A stretch of DNA of 64,000 bases from Anoxybacterium sp963668245 (lineage in GTDB: Bacteria; Bacillota; Clostridia; Peptostreptococcales; Anaerovoracaceae): the NCBI GenBank assembly GCA_963668245.2, contig OY764195.2, positions 434,001 through 498,000 on the forward strand, read 5' to 3'. This document shows, one piece after another, positions 24,820 through 32,981 of this stretch. The notes under the pieces were generated by a model. The model had not been told where the DNA came from, did not search any database, and saw nothing but the letters and a program-made list of their open reading frames with translations. The first letter of the stretch is position 1. Each line of letters starts with the position of its first letter. The translations under genes and the position numbers were made by a program.

Positions 24820-25587
24820 TTAGCTCATTTCCAGCGCAAAGATTGCCGCTCCCAATGCGCCCATTGCTTGAGGATCTTCTAGCCTTACGATTGGCGCTTT
24901 GATCTCTTGTTCGATTGCAGCTACTACATTGTGATTTAATGCGACGCCTCCTGTCATAACCACTTCCTCTGCAATGCCGATCCGATTGCAAAGTCCTGCA
25001 ATTCTCTGAGCGATGGACTTATGTGCTCCCAACGCTACATCTTCAACTCTTTTCCCTGAAGCCAGCTGTGAGATTACTTCTGACTCGGCAAAAACGGTGC
25101 ATGTATTACTAATTACAACGCCTTGGCTCCCTAACTCTGCAAGTTTAGAAAGAGAATCAATACTACAATCTAAAACCCGTGCCATCACTTCTAGAAATCT
25201 TCCCGTTCCTGCTGCACATTTCTCATTCATCACAAAATTCTCAACCACACCACTGGATGAAACCCGAATCACTTTGGCATCCTGTCCTCCAATATCGATA
25301 ATCGTACCCACTTCTGGTCTGAGATGCTTTACACCCTTTGCATGACAACTGATTTCGGTGATTTGCTTATCCGCACCCTCATACATCATTCTGCCATAGC
25401 CTGTTACAACGCATTTTTCAATGTCAGACCTTTGGATGCCTGCAGCTGCCAGTGCCATTTCCACTGCTTGTGCTGGCCCCTTGCTTCCCGTTCCGATATT
25501 CACGATGCCCTCCCCTAAGATGGTTGCTTTCCGATCCACAATCACTGCCTTCGAAGAAGATGATCCAATGTCTACTCCTAAATACAT
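24820..25587 (-). CDS. 2-hydroxyacyl-CoA dehydratase activator (HgdC/HadI-like ATPase)
   Basis: This 255-residue ASKHA-fold ATPase is the one-electron donor that starts the radical dehydratase. It has GVDIGSSSSKAVI (phosphate 1), DIGGQDAKVI (phosphate 2), and two cysteines, NEKCAAGTGRFLE and ISNTCTVFAESEV, that bind a bridging [4Fe-4S] cluster in the homodimer. The start is ATG 25587, with AAAGGAG upstream. A single activator gene beside two large subunits favours the dehydratase family over the four-subunit benzoyl-CoA reductases. Confidence 0.95.
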   Translation of the reverse strand: MYLGVDIGSSSSKAVIVDRKATILGEGIVNIGTGSKGPAQAVEMALAAAGIQRSDIEKCVVTGYGRMMYEGADKQITEISCHAKGVKHLRPEVGTIIDIGGQDAKVIRVSSSGVVENFVMNEKCAAGTGRFLEVMARVLDCSIDSLSKLAELGSQGVVISNTCTVFAESEVISQLASGKRVEDVALGAHKSIAQRIAGLCNRIGIAEEVVMTGGVALNHNVVAAIEQEIKAPIVRLEDPQAMGALGAAIFALEMS

Positions 25588-25601
25588 ACAATCTCCTTTC
25601 G

Positions 25602-26732
25602 TCAACCAAGCATTTCCGCAAAGCTTTGGATTCTCGTTCGAAGCTGTTCTACGGAATCCATCTGCTGTTCCAGTTCTAGATAAAGCAGTGGGATTTTTGC
25701 CTCCTCCAGTTCTTTTTTTATCAATGGATAGTCAAACTCTTCTGGGTCACAAAACTTTAGTTGACACACAATCACACCTACAGCTTCATGCTCTGCTACC
25801 ATCTTTCGTAGTAAGCTTACTCTCGTTTTTTCCTCGTCATATAAAAATGCACATCCGTCTTGATTCCCTAGTCTTTCCGCCATTCTTTCATAGACATCGA
25901 TTCCGTCTGGTGTATCGTTTCTAAATTGTCTGGACTCTTGTGCCAAATCATCCGCTGCAACCAGAAAATCATTTTCTTCTAAAAGCTCTAGCAGACCATT
26001 TGGCTCAGCCATCAGCCCAGTCAAAACGATTTTTCTTCCCTTGGTTTCTTCTATCTCTTGTTTTTCCATTTCCGCGATAAGCCGTGTTATTTTTTCCGTA
26101 TAATTTTTCTTATCCATAAAGTAGGATGCTTTTATGATGAGATGCCTTGTTTTCGGAGTGATCATACTAGGATGCTTTCTTGCCACATCAACAAAACTGC
26201 GAACTGCTTTGCGAAATTCATTATAGACTTGAATGGCTTGGTCGATAGATTCCTCTGATATCCTCTTTCCCGAAAGCTCCTCTAATTTGTCCTTGATACG
26301 CATCAGCTCTGCTCGAAAGTACGTCTTGCCCGAATCGTTTTTCCTGTTTTGGGGGTATACGACTGGTATCGTTACCAGATGAGGCATTGCTGCCTTCCAA
26401 TTTTCTATGACGCACTTCAAGGTGTCACAATAAGAAGTAATCATAATCCCCTTTAAAAAGTCATATTTCCCCAGAAGGCCTTGTTCCATGTTGGCTTTCA
26501 TAATAGAGCAGCAAAAGCCTTGTAGATATTTATCTGATAAAGTGCCTTTTGTTTGTCCTCCCCACATGCCAATTGGTAAAAATCCTGCTGCATATACTAG
26601 TTCGTCCGGCGTGTATATGGGAAAGCAACCAATCCCTTCTCTCCCCGTTTCCGCTATAGAATGCTTTATCGTACTGATTGGGTTTGCTCCGGCCCGCACA
26701 AGTTCTTCAATCATCTCTTCTAATTGGCTCAA
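25602..26732 (-). CDS. 2-hydroxyacyl-CoA dehydratase beta subunit (HgdB/HadC-like)
   Basis: The 376-residue subunit of the oxygen-sensitive radical dehydratase is of normal length. The N-terminal part has GIGCFPIYTPDELVYAAGF and GFCCSIMKANMEQ, then SYCDTLKCVIENW; the C-terminal half has the second Rossmann-like domain with VGVIVCQLKFCDPEEFDYP. The cysteines in these blocks are the usual [4Fe-4S] ligands. TTG at 26732 is the start, with GGGAGG eight bases upstream, right after the alpha-subunit stop. The partner alpha gene is frameshifted. Confidence 0.93.
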   Translation of the reverse strand: MSQLEEMIEELVRAGANPISTIKHSIAETGREGIGCFPIYTPDELVYAAGFLPIGMWGGQTKGTLSDKYLQGFCCSIMKANMEQGLLGKYDFLKGIMITSYCDTLKCVIENWKAAMPHLVTIPVVYPQNRKNDSGKTYFRAELMRIKDKLEELSGKRISEESIDQAIQVYNEFRKAVRSFVDVARKHPSMITPKTRHLIIKASYFMDKKNYTEKITRLIAEMEKQEIEETKGRKIVLTGLMAEPNGLLELLEENDFLVAADDLAQESRQFRNDTPDGIDVYERMAERLGNQDGCAFLYDEEKTRVSLLRKMVAEHEAVGVIVCQLKFCDPEEFDYPLIKKELEEAKIPLLYLELEQQMDSVEQLRTRIQSFAEMLG

Positions 26733-26733
26733 C

Positions 26734-27303
26734 TTATTGTCCTCCCTTCTTTCTAGTTTCCATCATCTCAAGCAATGCTTGTATTCTCGTTTCATACTGA
26801 GCTAAAGAAAACGCTCGTGGATCCGTCTGATCTCCATCAAAGATAACGGAAGGGACACCGGTTTCCGCTTCCACCCTTCTTTGTACTTCAAATTGGCGGA
26901 AATCCATTAGTTTACAACTTCGATTGGAATGATATACAATCCCATCTAATTGAAAATCTTTGACAATATTGACGATATTATTTACGCCAAAGTCTAAGTT
27001 TCGATTTACATAATTCGAACTATACGCTCTTGCCATTCCGTCCAAATCATTTTCTTCATACACGATGTACCACGAATCAGGATAAGTGGATATCACCATG
27101 TTAATTCCATTCTTTTTGAGTACTTTATATGTATCTGCCAAATACGGCCAGCAAGCAATGCCGTCCCACATCACTCGATATTTTTCTTCGCCATCTTTCC
27201 ATGGACCAATTCCAGCTTCACTTTTTTCTTTCAGTTCGTCATGCCAGAGCTTAAATAAATTAAGTCCTTCCTTGGTTCCTCTCATACATACAATCATTGC
27301 CAT
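26734..27303 (-). pseudogene. 2-hydroxyacyl-CoA dehydratase alpha subunit, C-terminal part (frameshifted)
   Basis: These 189 codons are the C-terminal half of an HgdA/HadB-type subunit, with MWDGIACWPYLADTYKVLKK, the IVYHSNRSCKLMDF cysteine block and GVPSVIFDGDQTDPRAF. Homology extends upstream of the first ATG in this frame (NGFDLFNY) to about 27328, where it meets the N-terminal fragment in another frame. A one-base insertion in the AAA at 27326-27328 explains the break. There is no good ribosome binding site before ATG 27303, so independent translation is doubtful. Confidence 0.88.
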
Positions 27304-27316
27304 ATAGTTGAACAGA

Positions 27317-27952
27317 TCAAAGCCATTTGAGTGGTGATGGCTTGGATTTAGCTAATAAAGATGCCTTCTTCCACCAAATTGACGTTTCAGAAGAAATACG
27401 CATGACCTCGTTTAACTGATCCCAATCAAACTTCTTGCCTGATATTTCTTCCAGCTTTTGAATCGCTTCTAGAAGTTGTCCTTTTATATATGCAATATTT
27501 TGATCAGAAACCTCATATTGATGATTGAAAGGCAAATCAATTAGGATCATCGGTACATTCAATTCCTTCGCGATATTTTCATACCACTTGATGACTGTAT
27601 TGCAAATGTTATTTCCACAAAAAATCAAATCTGGCAGGGGCATATTTGCAGCTTCACACTGCTGAATATCCATATATGCCAAGTTCACTCTTGCATAGGA
27701 GCAAATATCAACGGAATATCCTTTCCCTTCAGAGTGATTAATGAATTCTTGAGCATGTTTTCTTGCTCCGATTGCTGCAGCATGGTTTTCGGGATATACC
27801 GTATAAATCCCCATGGTTTCCAGCAATTCTTGTGGGGCGATGGAAGTTGACCATGCAATTAGCTTTCCGTCTTTCCTTGCTTTCATAGCATCTTCATAAT
27901 GCTGATCCAGTAATTCTCCTAACAATTGCTTTGATGTCTTTTTCTGTTCCAA
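27317..27952 (-). pseudogene. 2-hydroxyacyl-CoA dehydratase alpha subunit, N-terminal part (frameshifted)
   Basis: The first 211 codons of the alpha subunit start from TTG 27952 with AGGAGG eight bases upstream. They include LIAWSTSIAPQELLETMGIYTVYPENHAA and SVDICSYARVNLAY, typical of HgdA/HadB/FldB. The frame ends early in SPLKWL and a TGA. Dropping one A at 27326-27328 gives SPLNGFDLFNY and continues into 26734-27303, making a normal subunit of about 405 residues. It is the first gene of the operon behind the sigma-54 promoter. Whether this is a real mutation or a base-calling error cannot be decided here. Confidence 0.9.
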
Positions 27953-28012
27953 AGTGGTTACCTCCTATGTTACATTCTCATTCATGTTCCGCTTTGTTTC
28001 ATAAAACACTTT

Positions 28013-28030
28013 GAGCAACCTTTGTGCCAA
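28013..28030 (-). promoter_or_regulatory. Sigma-54 (-24/-12) promoter of the dehydratase operon
   Basis: The minus strand reads TTGGCACAAAGGTTGCTC, matching the consensus TGGCAC-N5-TTGC with exact spacing. Transcription would start about 50 bases before the alpha-subunit TTG codon. A sigma-54 activator gene lies directly upstream, which fits. Confidence 0.9.
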
Positions 28031-28058
28031 CTCATTTTTTCTTTTTTAAAACAAATGA

Positions 28059-28120
28059 AAAATCCCTGAAAACCGTTGAGAATAAATAGTTTATTCTCTT
28101 TCATGATTTTCAGGGATTTT
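28059..28120 (-). terminator. Nested inverted repeat: terminator and/or activator-binding site
   Basis: AAAATCCCTGAAAA (28059-28072) and TTTTCAGGGATTTT (28107-28120) are perfect 14-bp arms. A second perfect 9-bp hairpin (GAGAATAAA/TTTATTCTC, 28078-28098) lies inside. On the minus strand the outer stem is followed by TTTTTCATTTGTTTT, so it can terminate the regulator transcript. It is also centred about 85 bases upstream of the predicted sigma-54 start, a normal place for an upstream activating sequence. Confidence 0.7.
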
Positions 28121-28197
28121 ATAAACATAACCACGATTTATTCTTTTTGTCTGCAAATTCGATGTAAATATGCATCATTCAGCGTGATGTTTTGGCA

Positions 28198-29055
28198 TTA
28201 TTGCATCACAAACCGTATCGTTTCATTTTTCTTACAATTGTGGATTGATCGACTTTTAAGACTTCTGCAATTTTTCTGCTTGATCCATATTTTTCTTTGG
28301 CGACTTTTAAGATTCTTTCTTCCAATTGATTGATAGAATCCTGAAGCGATAGTTCTCCCTTCGCACCTTTTTTCAGTTGCATTGCTACAAGTGCACCAAG
28401 GCAAATCGTTTATTTGAAGAAATTCATTGTTGCTTACCACCACCATGTTTTCAATGACATTTTTCAGCTGACGGATGCTGCCTGGCCACGGGTAATTTTC
28501 CATTTCTTTCATCACTTCATAGGTAAACTTCTTATTTTGTCCATATAGACGATTAAATTTATGAATAAACTTCAGCGCCAACGGCGCAATATCTGCAGTT
28601 CTGGCTCTCAGTGGAGGAATTTCAAGGCTGACCACATTGAGTCGATAGTATAAATCATCACGAAAGGTGCCATTGGCTACACACTGGGACAAATTCTTAT
28701 TCGTAGCGGCTATTACCCTAATATCTACTGGAATCGCATTGGCTGCACCTACTCTGGTTATCGTTCGTGTTTCCAATGCTCTTAAAAGTTTAACTTGAAG
28801 ATTTAAACTCATTTCTCCAATCTCGTCAAGAAATAAAGTCCCCCCATTTGCCGCCTCAAACAACCCATTTTTCCCACCTTTCAAAGCTCCTGTAAACGCT
28901 CCATCACAATACCCGAATAGTTCTGTTTCCAGCAAATTCTCTGGGATCGCACCGCAATTGACTGCTACAAAGGGTTTATTCTTTTTTAAGGAGTTTTCTA
29001 AATGAATAAAGTTTGCCACGACTTCTTTTCCAACACCAGATTCCCCAGTGATCAA
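28198..29055 (-). pseudogene. Sigma-54-dependent activator, AAA+ part (frameshifted at both ends)
   Basis: This fragment encodes the AAA+ domain: Walker A GESGVGKE, the GAFTGA sigma-54 loop, DEIGEMS Walker B, RVIAATNKN and the arginine finger region. Its frame extends upstream of the first codon as LVVFNTTVLITGESG to the A9 run, where it joins the PAS fragment in another frame. At the other end the last ~70 residues are out of frame; the true C-terminus, ending VDQSTIVRKMKRYGL with a stop at 28206, is read in a second frame from about 28420 to 28206 and is a TyrR/Fis-type helix-turn-helix. An intact protein would be about 610-620 residues. Confidence 0.85.
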
Positions 29056-29075
29056 TACGGTTGTATTAAAAACTA

Positions 29076-29924
29076 CTAATTTTTTTTTGCTAGAGAAAAG
29101 ATTTCTTTCATCTTATCATCAACAACTACAATGTCAGAATTGATTTCCTTTGTGACTTCTTCTCCTTGTGTCTGTTGAAAATAAATCCGTTCCATCTCTT
29201 TTGCTTTTGATAGTTCTTCTCTTAATTCATATATTTCCGATATATCTCTGCAATTGATTACAACTTTTTTTATATTATTTTCCCCATCGAAAATCGGCGT
29301 TCCTGTGACCATAATATTTTTCCCATGCTTTGTCGTATGGTGAAGAGAAACAGGTTGCCGTTGCTCAATGGCAAGCAGTGCTACAGAATTTTTCATCCAT
29401 ACTGGATTGATTAATTCTCGCATATTGCGTCCCATCAATTCCTCTTTTTGGATATCTGTGTTTCTTACGTAAGATTGATTGACCAGTAAAACATTGGCAT
29501 CTCCATCCGTTACCAAGATCCCATCAAAGGAGCCTTCGATGATTTCTTCCAACTCTTGCATGACTTGCTCTGTCTTTCCTAGCTCTAAAACAAGCGAAAG
29601 GTCTCCATTATAATCATGCATGATAAAAACTCTATTGCAGTTTCCAACACCTTCGTCTTCTAGATTTTCAAAATTTCTGATGCAAATATTTCGATCATCA
29701 ATGGTAATTCTATTGATTCTATCTTCTTCTAGTGTTTCTCGATAAGGTTTCATCTGCGGAAAAATATCAAAAAAGCATTTTCCACTTACGTTTTCTCTTT
29801 TTAGATTTGTCAATCGTTCTGCCGCATCATTGAAATATCCAATGATGTAATCTTTATCAGTAAAAACAACACCATTTGGCGACTGTTGCAGTATTTTTTC
29901 ATAATTTACATCTTGAAAACTCAT
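29076..29924 (-). pseudogene. Sigma-54-dependent activator, N-terminal PAS part (frameshifted)
   Basis: This is the sensory half of the activator, starting at ATG 29924 with GGAGG six bases upstream (282 codons). It contains a first PAS domain (about 8-110: SPNGVVFTDKDYIIGYFNDAAERL) and a second PAS domain (about 130-240: SFDGILVTDGDANVLLVNQSY), then a linker helix. The frame stops in LAKKN at a run of nine A (29080-29088). A tenth A, or a -1 slip, would fuse it to the AAA+ part. It is the presumed regulator of the adjacent 2-hydroxyacyl-CoA dehydratase operon. Confidence 0.85.
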
Positions 29925-29995
29925 GGTAGTCCTCCTTGCAGAAATCAATCATATGCATCAGTCTATCATAATATTCTGAAATTTTCCATCACAAT

Positions 29996-30065
29996 ACAAA
30001 AGACCCGCTTCCTCCGGAAGAGGTCTTGCACCGTTACAAGAATCTCTTCCGTTGAAAGCGGGTCT
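29996..30065 (-). terminator. Long nested terminator after groEL
   Basis: AGACCCGCTT (30001-30010) pairs with AAGCGGGTCT (30056-30065). Inside are CGGAAGAG/CTCTTCCG and TCTTG/CAAGA pairings, so nearly the whole 65 bases fold into one hairpin. The minus strand continues TTTTGTAT. It ends groESL transcription. Confidence 0.85.
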
Positions 30066-30101
30066 CACAATTTTATGTTAGGAAAGGATGGTGATGCAAA
30101 A

Positions 30102-31736
30102 TTACATCATGCCGCCCATTCCACCCATTCCGCCACCCATTGGAGGCATCATAGGCTCATCTGATTTCACTTCAACAATACCAGCTTCTGTTGTTAAAAG
30201 CATAGCAGAAGCAGAAGATGCATTCTGAAGAGCTGATCTTGTTACTTTCGCTGGGTCAACAATTCCAGCTTTAATCATATCTTCATATACTTCTGTAGAA
30301 GCATTGAATCCAACGCCTTTTTCACTTCCTTTTACAGCTGCGATTACTACAGAACCTTCAAATCCAGCATTTTCAGCAATCTGTCTTACTGGTTCTTCAA
30401 GCGCTCTCATGATGATAGCTGCACCAGTTTTTTCATCGCCAGTCAAAGTATTTACATATGCTTCTACTGAAGGAATTGCATTGGCAAGCGCAACACCGCC
30501 ACCAGCTACAATACCTTCTTCAACCGCAGCTCTTGTTGCATTTAAAGCATCCTCAATTCTAAGTTTTCGTTCTTTCAGCTCAGTTTCTGTTGCAGCACCC
30601 ACCTGAATTACCGCTACACCTCCTGAAAGTTTTGCAAGTCTTTCTTGCAGTTTTTCACGATCAAATTCAGATGTAGTTTCTTCAATCTGCGCTTTAATCT
30701 GATTGATTCTAGCTTCAATCTCAGCAGCGTCTCCTGCACCATCAACAATAACCGTGTTTTCTTTATTTACTTTAACAGTATTTGCTGTTCCAAGCATATC
30801 AAGAGTCGCTTCTTTCAAGTCATATCCTAATTCTTCTGAAATTACAGTACCTCCAGTCAAAGCAGCTATATCAGCAAGCATAGCTTTTCTTCTTTCGCCA
30901 AATCCAGGTGCTTTTACTGCAACACAGTCAAAGGTTCCTCTTAATTTATTTACAACAAGAGTAGCAAGTGCTTCGCCTTCAACATCCTCTGCAATAATCA
31001 GAAGTTTTTTACCTTGTTGTACGATTTGCTCTAAAATAGGAAGTAATTCTTGAATATTGGAGATTTTTTTATCTGTAATTAAAATATATGGGTTTTGAAC
31101 AACAGCTTCCATTTTTTCTGCATCATTGACCATATACGCGGAAAGGTATCCTCTATCAAATTGCATTCCTTCCACTACTTCTAAAGTCGTTCCCATGGAT
31201 TTTGATTCTTCTACGGTGATGACTCCGTCTTTTCCAACCTTTTCCATTGCTTCTGCAATCAATCCACCGATTTCTTCATCTCCAGCAGAAACAGATGCAA
31301 CCTGAGCAATCTTCTCTTTTGTTTCTATCTTATGTGCGATGCTCTTAATTTCGTCTACTGCTACTTCCACAGCACCTTTGATACCCTTTTTCAGTATCAT
31401 TGGGTTTGCTCCAGCAGCAACATTTTTGAAGCCTTCTTTGATAATAATCTGTGCAAGAAGAGTTGCAGTAGTAGTTCCGTCTCCAGCAACATCATTTGTT
31501 TTCGTTGCAACTTCTTTCACAAGTTGCGCTCCCATGTTTTCAAATGCATCTTCCAGCTCAATTTCCTTTGCGATTGTAACTCCATCATTTGTAATCAGTG
31601 GGGATCCAAATTTCTTTTCAATCAGAACATTTCTTCCTTTAGGACCCAATGTAATTTTAACTGTATTTGCTAATTGATCAACACCAGATTGAAGCTTTCT
31701 TCTAGCTTCTTCACTATAATTAATTTCTTTCGCCAT
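30102..31736 (-). CDS. groEL: Chaperonin GroEL
   Basis: The 544-residue 60-kDa chaperonin is full length. It has the conserved KGRNVLIEKKFGSPLITNDG near the N-terminus, the ATPase motif GDGTTTATLLA (86-96), the apical substrate-binding domain, and the C-terminal GGMGGMGGMM tail. It folds cytosolic proteins in an ATP-driven double ring with GroES. It follows groES by 65 bases under the CIRCE-controlled promoter. Confidence 0.99.
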   Translation of the reverse strand: MAKEINYSEEARRKLQSGVDQLANTVKITLGPKGRNVLIEKKFGSPLITNDGVTIAKEIELEDAFENMGAQLVKEVATKTNDVAGDGTTTATLLAQIIIKEGFKNVAAGANPMILKKGIKGAVEVAVDEIKSIAHKIETKEKIAQVASVSAGDEEIGGLIAEAMEKVGKDGVITVEESKSMGTTLEVVEGMQFDRGYLSAYMVNDAEKMEAVVQNPYILITDKKISNIQELLPILEQIVQQGKKLLIIAEDVEGEALATLVVNKLRGTFDCVAVKAPGFGERRKAMLADIAALTGGTVISEELGYDLKEATLDMLGTANTVKVNKENTVIVDGAGDAAEIEARINQIKAQIEETTSEFDREKLQERLAKLSGGVAVIQVGAATETELKERKLRIEDALNATRAAVEEGIVAGGGVALANAIPSVEAYVNTLTGDEKTGAAIIMRALEEPVRQIAENAGFEGSVVIAAVKGSEKGVGFNASTEVYEDMIKAGIVDPAKVTRSALQNASSASAMLLTTEAGIVEVKSDEPMMPPMGGGMGGMGGMM

Positions 31737-31801
31737 GATTCTATCTTCCTTTCTATATTTGTTATCGTAAATGATTCCTTTTTCAATTCAATTTAGGCAG
31801 A

Positions 31802-32086
31802 CTAGCCTACGATTGCAAGAATGTCTCTTTGAGACATAATTGTGTAGTCCTGACCATCGTATTTAATTTCTGTTCCAGCGTACTTAGAGAAAATAATAAC
31901 GTCTCCAACCTTTACTTCCATTGGTACTAATTTTCCATCCTCAGTAGCTCCAGGACCTACCGCAACGATTTCTGCCATCTGTGGCTGTTCTTTAGCCTGT
32001 CCTGGCAATACGATACCGCTCTTCGTTTTTTCTTCTGCCTCTAATCTTTTGATAACAACTTTGTCACCTAATGGTTTGATATTCAT
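31802..32086 (-). CDS. groES: Co-chaperonin GroES
   Basis: The co-chaperonin that caps GroEL. ATG at 32086 gives 94 residues, the standard length, beginning MNIKPLGDKVVIKRLEAEEK; the TTG three codons earlier sits too close to the AGGAG. The mobile loop (KTKSGIVLPGQAKEQ) and the roof region are recognisable. It is the first gene of the operon. Confidence 0.98.
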   Translation of the reverse strand: MNIKPLGDKVVIKRLEAEEKTKSGIVLPGQAKEQPQMAEIVAVGPGATEDGKLVPMEVKVGDVIIFSKYAGTEIKYDGQDYTIMSQRDILAIVG

Positions 32087-32148
32087 CTTTTTCAATCTCC
32101 TCTCCTTGTTTGTTTTTTTCTTTTTATATTTATGATATCATTAGCTTG

Positions 32149-32175
32149 TTAGCACTCGTAATTGGTGAGTGCTAA
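32149..32175 (-). promoter_or_regulatory. CIRCE operator (HrcA site)
   Basis: TTAGCACTC and GAGTGCTAA with exactly nine bases between them, the perfect consensus CIRCE. It lies just downstream of the -10 element and about 60 bases before groES, where HrcA would block transcription. hrcA itself is not in the window. Confidence 0.97.
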
Positions 32176-32179
32176 GTCT

Positions 32180-32208
32180 AATTTAATACGAAGCCCCTAA
32201 AATGTCAA
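32180..32208 (-). promoter_or_regulatory. Sigma-A promoter of groESL
   Basis: On the minus strand, TTGACA (32208-32203) and TAAATT (32185-32180) are separated by 17 bases and followed at once by the CIRCE element. Confidence 0.85.
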
Positions 32209-32228
32209 TAGGTTTTTCTATTTTTTTG

Positions 32229-32981
32229 TCAAAAGATACTGGAAATCCATGATGCGATAGGTTGAAAGGAAGAAAAATAAAACCTTGAAAAACAGGGTTC
32301 CAGAGCGAGTATAATCCAAGGCAAAAAGATGGCTGGTATCATATTCGCAACCTTAATCTCTTTCACTTCTAAAAAATTAAATCCAAGGGCGGCAATGAGA
32401 AGGCTTCCTACCGCTGACATCTCAGTAATGATTTCAACCGTCAGCCAATCTTTAATAAATCCAGCACCTAAGGCTATTGCACCTTCATAAATCAATACCG
32501 GTATGGCGGCAAATGCTACGCCAATGCCCATGGTCGATGCAAATACAACGGAAATCACTCCATCCAAAATGGACTTTGCAAAAAGCATTTCATGGTTTCC
32601 CTGTAGTCCACTATTCAACCCGCCTACAATTGCCATCGAGCCAGTACAAAATAGAATGCTGGCCGTCACAAATCCTCTTGCAAAATTGCCCTCACCAAAT
32701 CCAAACCTTTTTTCAGCCCAAAGCCCAAACTGGTTCATTTTTCGGTCAATATTGATCCATTCGCCCAAAATACTACCGAGAACCATGCTGATAATCAATA
32801 ACATTACGTGTTGATTTTCCATTGCACCAGAGATGCCGATATATAGAATCGATAGTCCAATGGCCTTTTTGATAATTTGCTCAAATCGAACAGGCAGACC
32901 ATTTTGAAAAAACTTCCCGACCAAGAGACCAATCAGTCCGCATATTACAATGGTAATCCCATTGACCACTGGTCCTAACAT
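32229..32981 (-). CDS. DUF554 (YqgA-like) membrane protein
   Basis: A 250-residue integral membrane protein of unknown function, recognised by the DUF554 pattern: GPVVNGITIVICGLIGLLVGK at the N-terminus, GSILGEWINID, and FVTASILFCTGSMAIVGGLNSGLQGNHEMLFAKSILDG in the middle. It has about six hydrophobic segments. The last ~20 residues run through a terminator-like AACC...GGTT hairpin, so the C-terminus is unusual. Its start overlaps the glycosylase 3' end by 7 bases, implying co-transcription. Confidence 0.85.
   Translation of the reverse strand: MLGPVVNGITIVICGLIGLLVGKFFQNGLPVRFEQIIKKAIGLSILYIGISGAMENQHVMLLIISMVLGSILGEWINIDRKMNQFGLWAEKRFGFGEGNFARGFVTASILFCTGSMAIVGGLNSGLQGNHEMLFAKSILDGVISVVFASTMGIGVAFAAIPVLIYEGAIALGAGFIKDWLTVEIITEMSAVGSLLIAALGFNFLEVKEIKVANMIPAIFLPWIILALEPCFSRFYFSSFQPIASWISSIF

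Noticed and set aside
27317..27340. Selenocysteine at the TGA ending the alpha-subunit N-terminal part
   Set aside because: Reading through TGA in the same frame gives no family similarity; the homologous continuation is in another frame.
25602..27952. Benzoyl-CoA reductase rather than 2-hydroxyacyl-CoA dehydratase
   Set aside because: There are two large subunits and one activator gene, not the four-gene bcrABCD type, and the neighbours are beta-oxidation genes without ring-cleavage hydrolases.
30304..31677. Long antisense frames opposite groEL
   Set aside because: They are codon-bias shadows of groEL, with no ribosome binding site and no recognisable protein.
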